Source: Luscinia megarhynchos
Lineage: Eukaryota > Chordata > Aves > Passeriformes > Turdidae
NCBI GenBank assembly: GCA_034336665.1
Contig: JAPFBE010000003.1
Location: 63,779,352-63,843,351, forward strand
Length of the DNA: 64,000 bases
Direction: 5' to 3'
Position numbers and translations under genes: made by a program. Shown one piece after another: positions 10,956 to 25,890 of this stretch (positions are counted from its first letter, which is position 1; each line of letters opens with the position of its first letter). Under the pieces are notes generated by a model. That model was not told where the DNA came from and did not search any database. It worked only from the letters and a program-made list of their open reading frames with translations.

Positions 10956-13900
10956 GGTCATCATGGAACACTAAGTAAAGCTACAGAATTTTTTTTGGAG
11001 AATACAGAATTCTTCCTGTGGTCAAGCCTTGAAAATAATTTTGCTAATTCTTTTTTCCTCCCATTTTAATTATTGTCCATTTTTTACAGACCTGTATGGA
11101 ATAAGTGACAGTATCTTTACATAAGTGATTTATTCAGATTTCCTGCTGCTATTAAACATAATAGCGAAATTCCAAATAGCAGCATGTAAATCATGTATAA
11201 GTAGAGTGTGATTTAGTAAGCTATTTTTAGTGATCAGTTCAATATCTACCCTGTACCCAGACAAAAATCTTTTCAACCACATTTTTTCCTTTGCAAGTGA
11301 TTGTGGTGGAGAGAGGGCAGCTGAATAAGATATCATCTACCATTCCATATCTGTACAGGGCTTTCTTTCTTGAACCTCATAAAGATACTGCTGCCAGTCT
11401 TTTGAAGATTCCTACCATTCCTACCTCCCAGATTCCAGGATTGTCAGGGAATTTATTGAAACCACTCTAATGTGCCATTGTTAGCAGACCTTTCATAATG
11501 AAATGTATTTTTTTTATCACTGCAGTGTGGTTCTTCCAGCTCTGTGATTTTGCAAGAGGAAAAATACATCTGGACAGATGAACTGGCAGAGCTTGGGAAG
11601 GTGGTCTATATCTGGTTAGAATTATGTTTTAGATGCTTTTCTGTTGAAAATGTTTTGCCCTTTTTCAGATCTGATCACAAGTTCCCAGTACACAACAGCT
11701 CTCTGAAAATGCCTGCATTTATGAAGGAGTTTGTCCAGGACACAGTCAGGCTGTTTAATCACTGGGGGGTTCTCTGAGAAGGATAAGTTACCCAAGAAGG
11801 CAATGACTCACCTAGAAGCATTTTAGTGATGATCAGTTTCAACTATGTTTTGGAAGACAAAGACAATGTTTGTCAATCTGTTTAAAGAGCTTCCCAGTGA
11901 GAAGTTTAATGCATTTGTGGGAATTGAGTTTCTGTTTTCAGAAGTAAACACTGTAAATCATGGACACAAAGCCACGGAAAATGAGAAATAAATAGGTGCA
12001 TTATACTTGAAATTACAGGGTTGAACTTTCCCTATCACCTAAAAAATAATAATTTTATTTAATGGACTTATTACTGAAGCTACATAAAGATAATTTTACC
12101 CTAGAGTTACATCTTTCGTCATTGGTATGAATGAACAGTGAAAGTGTCTTAGTGTTACTCTTTCTGCTTTCCTCCAGACAAATCCTACTGGCCATCTCAA
12201 AGTGTAGTAAGGATAACATATTGAAAAAGAAATTCCAAATTTCTTTGACTGCCTTTTAAAATTATGTACTCTGTAGTTTTTCAGCTGCCACCTCAGGAAA
12301 CTCTTCAGTAGCACTGGGGCTGAACATGCCTAGAACAACTTGCACAATAATGTCTAGCTGCTTTGGAAGAAATTATTTCCCTCTGCAGTAGGTCCAGCAG
12401 TTGATGTGGGGAGGCTGTGTACATTTGTATTGCTGTAGTTTTCTACAGGAGGATTTCAGTGTCCTTCTCTATATTTTCCTGGCTCTAAAATACTGTCTAT
12501 TCCCTTCTAGGTTTCCTCAGAAATTCTCCCGTCTTGTTTGGTTTTTTTCCTTTATCTGTTCTAAGACATGTGAGGAAAATGAAGCAAGGAAGATTTTTTC
12601 CTTGGCGTTTTCAGGGGAGGGGAGGCTGTAGATTATGATAAATTTCTCTTTCCAGAAAGATCAATAAAAAAGAGCCCCAAACTCTTCCATTCTTCTGTGC
12701 TCAGCCAGCTGGGTGAGGCAGGCTCTCTGGGAAGGAGAGTGGTAGGTGTAGGAGGTGGGAGAGGGGCAAACCTGCTGTTGAGTGGGTTGGGCTATTTCAC
12801 AGCTAGAGCCGCAGCTTTTTCCAACAGGAGAGAGCTCTAAATGCATTAGTGAGCCATTTGGTTCAGAGAAAATAAAAGATGTGAAGAAATAAAAGAGAAA
12901 AACCACCCCCCCTCCTTTCACATTTGAACACACTGGATTTTCATTATAATCCATTAACCTACTCATAGCCTTTCATTAGAGCTCTTGGGAGACTGGAATA
13001 TTTTTGGCAATGTACTGTTATGAAAAATACAAGTTAAAAACCCACATAACTTGCCCCTTCCCAGAAACTGGAGCAGTCAAAGAGAAATTGAAATCTTTTC
13101 TCATACCATACCATGAAGAGTGTGAAATTGACTGAACATCAGATATGTTTCATTCTATATTTGCATGATTTTTGTGAAGAATAAAAAATTCCCTATAATT
13201 TGCCATTATTTGTCTACTTAGTTAGTACTCAGGAGCATAAAGCGTGCACAAAGACTTTTAAATATGTGCAATTAGGGAAAAAATACTTATAGGCTGGGAG
13301 AATTAATGCAGTTTTAGTTTAGAAAGTAGTTCAGAAAATACACTGTTTGAACCAGTAAATTCTTCTGATTAGCACAGAACTATTCCCTTAGTTTCATTGA
13401 AGGCATCTGCAGTGTAAAAAAAGAACTTTCTGGTCTTTCTAGTTTACTTGGTAGGATATTGTTTTCCAGGTTCAGCCTGAGTCACTGCTATGATGCTTTA
13501 CAACACATACCCTAATGTTTTTTAAAGGACCTACAAGATGCCCATTGAATTACCTAAGCCACCACCTTCTTAACTCTGACAGGGATGACACCAAAGGTGA
13601 TGCTGATTAACTGTGTGAAAAAACAATACCATCCATATTGTACTCAGCAGTTTTTAAAAAGTTTTTGAAATCCAGAAATCTGAAGTCTCTAATCAAAACC
13701 TCAAAAGTGGATAATACTCTTCCTCACATTTTGCTGGATTTCTTAATATGTCATCATTATCCTATAGACCCTTTATGAAATTACATTAATATCTCTATTG
13801 CCATTTCTGTGCATTAATCTAAGCAAGGACAAGTTTGTTTTTTTTTTACAAAATACTCCCTTCCAGATACCTGTTTGAAGGCCATATATTTGATTTGGAA

Positions 13901-16900
13901 AAGGTGCTGCAAATTTGCGGAGAAAGTAAAATTGGAAACACTTTCAATTTTACATGTAATGGGCAAGGTTTTATGTCTGCTGAAATAATTCTGATCTCTC
14001 TTGTGGAAACTGGATTTTCTAAATTTAATACTGAGAGCTAGCTTTGTTTAACATGCAAACTATGGATGTTCAATGTTTTACCAGCAGATTATGTTTGTGC
14101 CATTGCAAAGGTGCTATAGAAGCATAGTAAAAGATATCAGAAAGACATTAGAACACTGGTACCACGATTGTGGTTTTAAAATACTGTATTCAAAGCTTTC
14201 TTTTTGCTTGAAATTGACCTCTTATTAACTAAACTAACCCATTTTGCTTTATGGTCATTGGTTAAGAGTTACACCTTTTATCTGTTTCAGCTCTGAAATG
14301 TGCTTTGGCCAGATTTAGAGAAATCCATGGTGGAAATGTGCTCGTAGGAAGCTTCAGACAGAAATATGCCCTATTTTTTTTAATTCAGTTATTTGTTGTA
14401 GCTGAGACATGCTATACAAATGAATTATCAGTTCATATATCTTTTTGCAGCAATATTCTATTCTTCTTTCTAGTAGCTATTTTTTAAATTTCCAACAGCT
14501 CTTTGTGAGTTCAGAATTTTTAGCATCAGCTGCTGGGTAAGAAAATTTCATTGATTTTCCACAAGGTGGCACGTAAGAATCAGTCTATATTTTAATTAAT
14601 ATAATTCAGTTAATGTCCACTTGGTAAATGTCAAATGCATGTGCTTGCATATTCAGTGAAGAAGGAATACATTCTTAGTACAGAGTGTAATGTAAATGGC
14701 AATTTAAATACAGAATAGTAAGTGCTGCTCTATCACTTGCTGAATTATGGAGTTGACTAAGCTTATCAAAATGAAATCTGACCTAAGCATGTCACAGTTA
14801 CTTGTATCATGAAAAGAGGTTAAAAACTGATTCACATAATGAGGTCCCTTGGAATTGTGCAGGAATTAACTTAGAATAAATTATTTATTACTGAATCAAT
14901 ATTATTTATTCATGCTTATGTTTTATGAAAGACAAACATCAGTATCAATATGTTTCCTTAAAGTAGATAAATAATTTTTAAAATGAACATTTAGTTATTA
15001 AAAACTCTTCATACGGTCATTTAATTTGTGAGTTTTGGTGCAGTTTCTGTGTTAGAGAACTTTCTAATCAAACCAAGAAATAGGTTTGATACAAGTTGCT
15101 GTCCAAGCAGAAACTAGCCAAGATATTACATACCTAACAGTGTAAAGCTAATGAGTAGTTTCTTCTGGTGCTGGAGATATCTACACACTCTAAATTTCCT
15201 AACATTACAGTAAAAGAAATAAATTTGGCTGATCTACCACCAAACAGTTTCTACTATGTTATTTTTCACATCTCATTTTGATACTCAATGGACAATAAAT
15301 CTGAGAAACTCTGCGCTTGTTATAGATTTTGAGCAAAAGAAACTTTTGGAATCCAAAAACAGGCACCAATCTATGCAGTCAACAATAAACTGTAGGCACA
15401 GACAAATCCTACCATGAAAGAAAATGACATTTTTACCAGACTGCAAACGCTGTACACAAGGAATCTAATTTTGCAATTACTCGGCAGCGGATCTCTGTCT
15501 CTTTCCACAAATGTGAAATACAATCATATAGCAATGTTCTCAAGTCCATATCAAAGACATATTATTGCCATCTGCTAGGAAATGTTCCCTGAAATTCCCT
15601 GAAAAATCTTTCATTTTTGATTTTATTCCTCAGAATGATTATTTTCCCGTGGTTCATGGAAGGGCAACATCATCAGGGGACATCTATATTGTATATATGC
15701 TATTGTGCATTAGAGAAATATGCACATGGGATTGGAAGGAAGAAAAAACCAACATGTCTTTGATGACCAAATTCTGAATTCAGGGTTATTATGATATGCA
15801 GCAGGGCTAATTAGCATTTTGTCTGAAACGTTTAGTATTCTTAACTCAGGAGAATGTCAATTGTGAATTGTGAACTTGATCCTTGATCTGAGGCTGATCA
15901 CTGAAATTAATCCTTTTTCAACTAAAATTTCAGAAGGTCACAGAGATGTGTCTGTGCTTGAGGCTTTGAAGGAAAGGACTCTCCAAGTTTGCTGTTGGAA
16001 TTTCCCCTATGTTTCTGTACAGAAAAAAAAAGAAATTCAAAGTTCCCACATTTTAGGAAGCAAAATTCTCTGTCACTTTAGGAAACAAACTTTATCTTAT
16101 ATTAACAATTCCCATTCACTCAATGGTTATTCCAAAGTAATTTCAACTAGAATTATGCTACTGAATATGAAAGCATAGGAGTCTGTTTAATATAATTCCC
16201 TGAAAACCTTGTAATATTCTTATGGTAATATCAAAATATTTGAAACAATATTATCCACTTACATGCTGAAAAATAAATCCAGAATTGAAGTTTAACTGAT
16301 TATTTATAATAGAAATAAAGTGTGCTGAATAAAATTTAAGTGAAAAATGCTTAAGTGACTAAAAATGTCTTTGAATTTTGTGTCTCTGTGGAAAAAGAAA
16401 AATTTTTCATTCTTAATAGCACTTGTTATTCAGAGGATGTATAATAAACATGTAAACAAGCTGACTACTTTGCACTTTATTATTGCTGTGAACATGGCCC
16501 CACAGCAAAACAAATGTTGACATATTCCCCTGAGTCTGTTCATTAAACAAGCTGACGTGTTTTTTCTGCTTTGAAGAGACATATCAGTGGACTGAAATGT
16601 CACATCCTCAAACATATACATAGAGGAACATATAGATAAAGTCAGTGATGTCTAAGCCACCAAAACATTGCTAGAAAAGTGAGGTTTTAGTAAAATCCAT
16701 TTTGTTTCTCTCACCCTTTTCAATTGCATTAGTCCTATTTCTAAATGATTTTAAATATCACTGAGACCATACCTGCAGAAATGCCACCCAAATCAGATTT
16801 ATCTTTCTTGATGCGAAAAAGGCAAGGTTAGAATGTTTGTTCTTAATAAGATATCCTTCTGTTGACATGCAGTATAGTTTGAAACAAGCTGTAGTTTTCT

Positions 16901-18150
16901 GTCTTCACTTTGCTAGTCTCTTTCCTCTATGGTCTATTTCAAAGTATCTTCACCTTTCTCTCACATTTCATCAGGCTTCAGCAAGGTGCAGGAGCAGGAA
17001 TTCTGTAACCTTTACTGCATTTGCTACATCTGTTTGTGATTTATATTTTCCTCTGTAACACCAAGAGGCTGGAATGGAGGCCACTTTGTGAGGTCTGACC
17101 ACATCTTCTGTTATTCTCTCTAGGTCACCCTGAAAACATTTGCTGGAATTTTACTAAATCTAAAATTAAAATAGGATTTTAGAAAAAATTTATTGAGTTA
17201 AACCATATTTTTGCATTTAAGAAGTCATGTCCCTGGCCACTCAGACAAGGAAATTTTTTAAAAATAGTATAATGCCTGCCATGCTATCAGGATCTGAAAC
17301 TGTTTTGTCTCTGACTTTGATATTGATTAAATAGTTTCTAGTGTTTCCCAGTCATGCATTTACTGAGTACATTTATTGAGTTTAAATAAAGTTCAGTGTG
17401 TTCATAATGGCAGAGGCTTTGAAACTGATATATTGAGCCAAACCTTAGTTTTGGTGGACAGGCTATGGGTATTACTAGAGATACAGCTTCCTTTATTTTT
17501 CCAACCAGTACTATAAATCAAAAATAGAAATTCACCATTTCAGTAATTGCACATTTATGCCTCTTGTTTATATAGACACTTTTATTTTTCTTAGACTTGT
17601 ATGCATTCACATAAGGGTCAATGGAACTAACTATTCACATGATTCTGTACATTTTGTCTGAAGGAATATATATTAGAAAAAGGAGATTCTCAGAATAAAG
17701 GGTTCAAATTGTCTCTTCAGCATATCTGTATCTGTGCCCTTATAAATCCTCCTTAGAAAAGCTGAGCCCTCTCCTGCTTTGACTTAAGTGATTTTTTTCA
17801 CTCGAGCTTGGGTTGGCATCCATCTCACCCAACAAGTCTACAGACTAGATTGGCAAGTCAGGCAAACATCTGAGCTACTACTTCAAACTCCAGGTGTTGT
17901 CAGAGGAGAATAACAACAATTTCCTAAGCCAAACCTGGCCTGTTTTGGAAGGTCGTATTAGAAAGAAGTGAGGTATGCCATTAAAAAGCTTATTCCTCTC
18001 CCTTGTCTATCAGAGGGATTGATGATAACTCACACGTGGAAGTCCAGAGGAGAGTCTCATCCTTTGTGTCACTAGCCTACAGCTGTGCTTTAGGTGTTTA
18101 AAGAAAGAGAATTGGACAAAGTCTTTGGGAATTGTAGACCTTTGACTTAC

Positions 18151-18394
18151 CTGGCAGTAATATTTGAAGAGCATCATTTATTTCTGGACCAAAGTGAGAT
18201 CTCAACACTGCTATCACTGATAGCCGATACTCCATCAGAAGTTCTGAGCTTGCCGTCCTAGCCTGCCTCCTGGGGAGATCTCTCCTGCTGTCAGTGCCCT
18301 GGGGCTGAACAGTTTCAGCGTTTTGTCTTGCCCAGGTGTAGATGCTGCATCCGAACCAGGCATTCTTATTGCCAGAGGAGAAAAATGCAGGCAT
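18151..18394 (-). other. Candidate exon on the minus strand, product unknown
   Basis: On the minus strand an ATG at 18394 opens a frame. It continues through 18151, where the sequence reads CTGCCAG followed by GTAAGTC, an essentially perfect 5' splice donor. The frame is the only one of the three that is open across the stretch, for about 81 codons. A pyrimidine-rich tract followed by AATAAG, with its AG at 18366-18365, could be a weak acceptor. That would give an internal exon of about 214 nt (18151-18364) without the ATG. The peptide has a dibasic, Arg-rich middle (about residues 36-46) and an amphipathic C-terminal part. I recognise no family, and no partner exon was identified downstream. 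A non-coding RNA exon or chance are alternatives. Confidence 0.25.
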
Positions 18395-18488
18395 TTTCAG
18401 GACGTAATTCCTCAGATCTAGTTACATTTTTACCTTAGGATGAGACAAATTCCTCAGAGATGCCAATGCCTCTCCACAGAGAAAAGTA

Positions 18489-18548
18489 GTTCAGCTACTC
18501 CACGTAGCTGAGTTAGCTCTCCACATAGCTAAATAGTTCAGCTCTGAA
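18489..18548. repeat. Imperfect short tandem repeat, ~23-bp unit
   Basis: Two and a half degenerate copies of a unit built on GTTCAGCT, CTCCACGTAGCT. The second copy reads GTTAGCTCTCCACATAGCT, and the third is partial (GTTCAGCTCTG). Confidence 0.6.
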
Positions 18549-21500
18549 GGAAGACCTGCATTCCAGATGTCTCTGGGCAGGTGAGATGAATTCTTATGCA
18601 ATTCATGTAACACAGTAAGACAGTTAATCTTGATCTTCGTTTCATTGAAATTCTGTTTTCTTGCGTTTTTGCCTCATTCTTATGCTATGTCTTTGCCTTG
18701 CCTTATATATACCCTATGAGCCTTGACTCCCTAACATTGCTTCGTCCTAATTCACACAAATTCCTCAATTTGGACAAATGATATAAAATATCCTTACTCC
18801 ATTAATGAAATGCTTTCTGTGACAATGTAAGCTTTTGAAAACATGCTGCAATCCCCTTCCTGGACAACACAAGTCAGAATCCTATTTTTCAGCTTAAAGC
18901 TTTGAAAATAAATCAATCTTAAAAGCATAGGTATGGTTTATTTCTCAGTAATAATTGCTCTACATATGCCAGATATATAAGGCATTTATTTTTAAGCATA
19001 CCAATAACCTCAGTTGTGGCAAATATTCATTAAACATCCCAATGTTTTCTTTGATTTAGTGTATTAAAACAGCTATTAGCTTTCTGTGCAATCCATTCCA
19101 AATGATGATAACTGTATTTCTATAAAGAAAAATAGCCTTGAAAAACATGCTTTAGAAATTCTGTCATGACAAGACAGATTTGTATCACTACAGGGGTAAT
19201 TACATTTCTTGAAAGCTTTTCCATTCCGGTATCAATTAGGGACATTGTGGCTTTCTTCCACTATTTCATAACACTTACCCAGAAGATGGTTTTTTAATGC
19301 TTTCTGCTGTAGAGTTGTGTATTTATGATTACAAACTTGAGTGATTGAATTCTAAGAATTATCTGGACTCCCTGGACTCCTTGAAAGCAAACATGGTAAT
19401 ATGCTGATGCACAGACACTCTGCCCTGTTGTAGCTCTCATCTTGACACTTGTAATTTTCAAAGGTTAGATTTGTAATATGTGAACTTTGTAAAACTCATT
19501 TTTTCCTAAATAAACAAATGACCACCATGTAGACAGATGCATTTCCAGAATGAGCTTCTATTGTTGTCAACAGAGAAGACTGAATTGCCTGCCATATAAA
19601 TTGCTGTGGAAAGGAAATATTTCATAATGTATGAAACAGAAATATGTCTGCAAGCACCTCTATGGGTCATAGAATATTGTACTTTAAATTAGCAGAGATT
19701 TGTCAGAGCAGGAGTATGGTTTCACTTGTGTTGTCTTTTTGGAGACAAATATTATTTATTGATTAGTTTTCATCCATGTATTTAAGTAGGTCACTAGTCA
19801 TTATCTATTTTATGTTATACCAGTTCTGCATTTCACTGATAGAGCTATATGCTTCAAATACTCTAGAGTAAGACACATGAAAGTAATTATTTATTTGGGG
19901 GACTAAATTACCCATGTCTGATTGAAATGTCAAATGTAAAATGGATCACAATTTGGACTGATCTAATTTCTTTAAATACACTGCTGTTCTTAAAGGTGCA
20001 ACTGCTCTCTGTTTATACTGTCTGTGTGTGTACACTCAGCCTTTGCTGGGAGGCAAGTGTAGCATTTGGTGGCTCGATGGTGATGAGAAGTCTGGAAGTC
20101 TGGAGCCTTCATGCGCTCGCTACTGACACAGTTCAAAACCCAAACATGGGCTGAAATGCACCCTCAGAGTTCAAAACCTGCAACCCCCACTGTGAGCTGA
20201 GCTTGGCTGCTGAGTCTACCTGGGTTTGGCATGTAAAGCAAGCTGCAGTGTGGTAACCAGAGGCTACTTTACATCACACACCCATGTTTTGGGGCCCTTG
20301 AGACTGCTTTGACTGTGAATTTTCTCAGCTCTCCTGTTAACATGTGTAAAGGCAATACCTGTTTCTCAGCCTCCTCAGCACTCACCTACCACTTCAGAAG
20401 CTGTCAAATGCTCATGCTAAAATATGAATACAAATTTGACGTAATGAAGTTCAACTTATAGCAATCGTTTTTCTCTTATGTTTTGCATGGACTTGGCTTC
20501 TTGTGCATGAAGCCTGAAGAAAGTCCTTGATTATCTGAAAACTAGTCTATCTGCTGATATAACTCAGTGTAATGAAACACATTTTTCCCTTCAACACATA
20601 CACTGTGTAAGAGCATCTCCACAGAGTTTGATTTAAAGTGTTAGCAGGTAGCTGAATCTCAGTGATCACACAGTTACCCGTGGCTGTGAAGCAGATGATG
20701 GAAAATTAGTATTTACCTGCCTACTCTCAAAGACTCTCTGGGAGGTTTGCTAGCTACCCTACTTTTACTGCTTTTTGTGGGGCTGTCTGTGTGGTGGCCA
20801 GTCCTCTGGACAGGGAGAGCTGCCTACTGGCACAACACATAGCTGAAGGGCACAGATGGGCAACACAAATGAACACCTTAACAGCTTTCTTTAAACATAT
20901 ATATTAGCAATATTTAAATCTGGATGAGGTGAATAACACCCAGATAAAGTGTGATTAAGTCACTTCTTGACTTTCTTTCATGACAACCTAAAAACCTAGA
21001 AAGGGACAGAGTGTCCCTGAAAGCAAAGGCTAGTTCATGTGATATGTTCTCTAGAATTTTGGCAATCAACAAGAGAGTTAAAGAAGTTCAACTCTTTACA
21101 GGAGAAGCACAAGATGAATGTGGCCACCTTCCTTTCTCATTCCTTTAAAAGTTTAGTCATGCAGTTATTAAAAAATTCCTAAGGTAATACCTGACAGAAC
21201 AGATCTATTTTGTGCCAGAAGTCGTGTACAGTCTGCTGCCATTTCTTCTGTTCATAATATTGCAACTATAGAGCAGCATCTTGTGTCCTTCAGCTTTTAA
21301 AAGCAGGCAATTGCAAGATGCTTACCTTAGAGTAAGTAGCAGATTCATATCTCTTCATAATTTAGCACTATGAGCTCCTTTTATACCCATGCAAAATAAT
21401 GGAATTTCATGGATGTTTTGACAGTGCCCATCAGTTTTTTTCAGAAGACTGAGCAAGCTTTTGATCTTTCCTGAGAATTAATGAACTATTGAACAGAAAA

Positions 21501-21972
21501 AGAAGCAAACAAGAAAGAAAAAAATCGTCCTCATTTTTCCTCTTCAAATAGAGCAATTTCCCACAAAGAAAATAGGTTTATGTGATGCATCAATGCAGCA
21601 GATTTATTTCTCTCTCAGAAAATCCAAAGTGTAAAACACAGAACTACTACACAACAAATAGTAAGCAGGTGAATTTGGAGGAAGAGGGGCTGGGAGCAGC
21701 TTTGCTGCTTTGAAGGTTGTAATGCAAAGTTACACATTTCTTTAGTGAAATCATAGCCATCTTTTTCGTAATTGCTCTGTTTTTACCATGTGGTTTTAAT
21801 AACTCATCTGATATTCTAGTAGCTATGAGGCATAATCTCAGATTTATGCTAGACAAGGTCTCTGCCTTAACTTCAAGTGAAAACATTCCAAAGGTGAAAC
21901 TATTTGCTCTTTTGCTGAATGCATTGGAGGGGATTACTTTTCTTCCACAGAATTTTGTGTGAAGATGAATTT

Positions 21973-21986
21973 TATATATATATATA
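21973..21986. repeat. Short (TA)7 run
   Basis: Seven uninterrupted TA units. Confidence 0.8.
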
Positions 21987-24900
21987 GATTGTTTCATATT
22001 TTGAAAACAAAAACTGAATTACTCAGGTCAGCCATTTTTCTGTGTTCTAATGGAATATCATAAGTTAGCTCATTCAATTGGTTCAGCTGGAACTGGCCAG
22101 ACTCTTTTTTTTTCACCAAAGTCATACAAAGCAGGACAGGACTATTTTCACACCTGACAGTATTTCTCTCCTCCATTAAAGTGAATCAAGACAGCTGGAG
22201 AAGTATTTATTTGGGGCTTAGTTGTACTAGTCATGGACTTTCAGTTTTAAATGTGTAGCAGTCTGTTGAGCTGGAACTATTTTGTTCATTACTAAAGTGA
22301 ATCAATTTAGCACTTGTATAGGCATTGTGCATTCAACTCTAATTTTTACTTAGGCTTTGCCCAATACTTTTCTTTGTCTGTCTTTTGCACAGGAGAAAAG
22401 CTGACAAGGATTTCAGAAATCCTTAATCTTAGTTGCTAAGGCAAACACTCTTCAAATCATGCCTCCTCCAGGGAGGGGACACAAGGGAGCACACTCAGTC
22501 CCTGGAGTCTTTTAGTGCCTTTCTCATCCTGCCCTCTAAAGGGGTAAATTATTTTTATTGTACTTTCTATAGCTATCTGGAAGGAAAACCTTGGCCATCC
22601 CAGCTTTTCTTATTCCTGTTCTAGCTGAGTTTACAGGTAAGGTGGGAGGAAGGAGGGTCACAATGATATATCAGGGTGTTTACAATGGGCACTGCAGAGC
22701 AGAACGACGTTGACTGACAGAGAATAGGGCCAGAGGAGTGATGTCCAGGTTCTAGGTCACACTAGAGCTGGAGCAGTTCCACGTCAATCTAAGTCTTGGA
22801 TTTTAACTGAAGTGCCAACATCATTAGAGTTTTTACTCTGGTGGCATAGTCCCAGCAGTCAAAGAATGTAAGGAGGATGCCACCTTTTGGATGATGATAA
22901 CATTAGACTAGAAAATAATTGAGAAGTGCTCTAAACACAATACTTCTGTGTCCAAACCCTACTTATTTTCACCAGCCTTTCTCATTACTATCTCAACATA
23001 TTCCATAATTTAGCAACTTCTAGGTAATAAACATATTTGATACCTTGTCAGTCAAATCAGTGGGATGCTGAAAAGAACATGGAAAGGATTTTTTTTTCCT
23101 CTTGCAGAACTAATTGTTCTTTAAAACATCTAGGGGTAAATAAAATTATTGACAGTTACAAGACACTTACTGAGTTGATGACATGAGAATCTCTTAAGCC
23201 CAAGTGGAAGAAAAGCAGAAGAAGAGATCAAAATATAATTGTGTTCAAGGAGAAATGCTCATAACTTTGGGATAGGTAGTTCAGCCTTAATTTTGCAAGA
23301 GATATTTTCCTTTTTAAGTTGTGTACAGAACTGTTTCTAGAACTTCTCTTTTCCTCTGTGCATTATTAGTTATCATTATTTCTGCACAGCTAGAATATTC
23401 TTTACAAGAGATGCTCAGGTCAAAAAAAGGACAGGCTCAAGCATTTACCTCCTATCAAAACCACTTGTATTTATGACAAATATGGGAATTTTGAAAAGAA
23501 GTATTTGTATGTAGTACAGCCCTGGGATACTAAAGTGCTTAATGCATTGCCTTCATACACTAGTCTTGGTGGTATTGGCTTTATTTAATGGCACCCTAGG
23601 GCTTACACAGAATAAAAACCTTTGAAAATACATTAAAAATGGCACGTGTACCATCCGTGAGGTACCAGACATATTATAGGAAAATGTGGATTTACTATAC
23701 AAAAAGAAGTAAATCTGCTTTGATAATTTTCAGTGCTGAATTTTTCATGGGAACAACATTTAGTTTCTAACAGAGATTGCACTAAGTAGGTCAGCTAAGT
23801 AGACCCTGGGTCCCACAGCAGCATCAGTTTCTATCCTGAAGTGCTTAAAAGACTTTAAAATGCACATGGAAGGAAGATGGAAAAGGAGAAAGAAGTTATA
23901 ACAGGCAACCCAGAGGCAGTGAGATTAGCCCATGCCACTTGAAAGGGTTGATTTAATTGGGTGGTTAAATTTCCAAACCAAAAACTGTGAAAGACATGGT
24001 AGAGTTATCCTTAACTCAGGATAGGTGCTTGTTTAGTTGGACTTCCTTTCTTGGTTGAGGGGTTCCTCTGGGATTCTGAAGTCTGCCCTTGTCTGTGTGA
24101 GAGTGGAATTGTGGTGCAGCAGTAGCACTGGATCCTTGTTACCAATCATTTGCTATTTGGGGAATCTATAGCAGCCTTCTTCTAATAAAGAGCTACTTCT
24201 TTGGCATGAAAAAGATTGCAGTAATGGTGAACAGAAGCTTAACAATAAATAATCTCTTCCAGTCTTTTGACATGTCACCTTGGAAAACAAATGCTGAACA
24301 AAGTAGGTCAACCAAATGGGAGAAAGTCGATTACACTGTTCCAAATACATGTGATATGTAGTCCATTTTGGGAAGAGGATGGACAGCTGAGGCAGCTGGA
24401 TTTGTCTCATGGCAGTGTTCAGATAATGATAGGCACAGCATGACAGCTCATGAAGGCGTGCTCTGGTAGGCCTGCTCCTCATATTCCATTGTGAGCTCAA
24501 TTTCCCCCAGGCAAAGTGTTCAAAAAATTGAACATTTTTGTTGCTAACTATTTTCTAGAGCATGTTTTGTTTTGCCTAACTATAAAGCAAAATAATTTCT
24601 TATTAAAAAGGTACTATTAAGAAAAAGCAAATTCTCTGTGTTACTACATCTTTCTGCTCAATGTGTTTCCAGTTATACTGACACATTTGTTTGTTAATCA
24701 TTGATTTAATGACAGTATCTCAGAGCAGCATTTGAAGTCAAGAACTCACTGAGGCTTTCAATGAATAAACAAACTAAGAGCTCATCCCTGCTAATCCACA
24801 TCATTACTGGGACAACCAAATTAGTCCCCAAGGTCACTTTGAGTTCAAGTGGAGACAGCCTGGAAGGCCAAAGATTCACAGACTTCAAATATTTCTTTTC

Positions 24901-25840
24901 ATATGTAATTCTTCATGGAACCATTTTTGCTGGACATTTCTCTTTTAGAAGTTATCAGATTATCTCCAGCAAGAAGTTTGAGTCTTGTGGGAGATTGCCT
25001 GAAATTTATATACTATGAGTATCTTTATGTCCTTGATTCTTCAGTCCACTACAGTTCATTTCTGACACATAATCCTTGTATTTCAGAGAGAAATTAAAAC
25101 TTTCAGCAATTATAAAGATGTGTGCTGTTATTTTAGGGCATTGTTTTTTACAAAGTTCTTACACTTTTTTGAGTTTTTTTCAGAACAGATTAGATTAAAC
25201 CACAGCTGAAGTTATTTAAATCATAAGTAAGTTTTAAGGCATACTCATCATATTCCAGAATTGACTGGAGGAGGAAAGTGCACATCAGAAGTAGCCAGTC
25301 CAGCTGTGTACATGATGCATACTACTGTAGCTCTTTAGTGTATGACACTTTTTGTGAGTCACTTTTCAAAGGAGATAAATGCATCGCACCCAATTTACTT
25401 CACATCACAAAATGCCATTAGCTACTACAATCAGACATTGTTACAACTCTTACTACAATAAAAAATCCAGGCTGGCAGCCATTCAGTCTTCTCACATACT
25501 GGCAATGATTCTGAAGGTATCCTGTCTGGATTATTTTAGACTGCACTCTACAGACCTGGACTTTTTCAGCTTGGGAACAGAACTGGTCATTCAGAAGTGA
25601 TACTTTACAGCTTACAGTTATAACATGGTTAAGCTTTTAAGTTCTACAAGAAACTGTCAAACACTTCTTAATTCATGGACCCCAAGAATTTTGTTTTCTT
25701 TTATAAAATATACATGTAATTTTTCAGTAGCGTATTGTGTAAAGGAAGAGACCTCATGTTCATAAAATGTTATCTCTTTTTCCAGTAAGATCATGGGGCA
25801 CCATTCCTGTCTCCCTGGAATTTCTCTGTGCAAGATTTGG

Positions 25841-25890
25841 AAATAAATAGAGAGATAGTAATAAATAGAGATAAATAGATATAAATAGAA
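25841..25890. repeat. Degenerate AAATAGAT-type simple repeat
   Basis: Repeated AAATAGAGAT and AAATAGATAT units with small length differences, covering about 50 bp. Confidence 0.8.

Larger units (their letters stand above)
9297..18150. other. Long unique AT-rich non-coding stretch
   Basis: I find no gene or recognisable transposon in almost 9 kb, only the simple repeats listed separately. A GC-richer pocket at about 12680-12850 and a frame at 11544-11777 preceded by a pyrimidine-rich tract and CAG (about 11657-11668) were inspected. Neither shows a recognisable domain or a matching pair of splice sites. Confidence 0.45.

Noticed and set aside
11544..11777. Exon with acceptor at about 11668
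   Set aside because: The pyrimidine tract and CAG are plausible, but no donor follows, the frame is short and the peptide is unrecognised.
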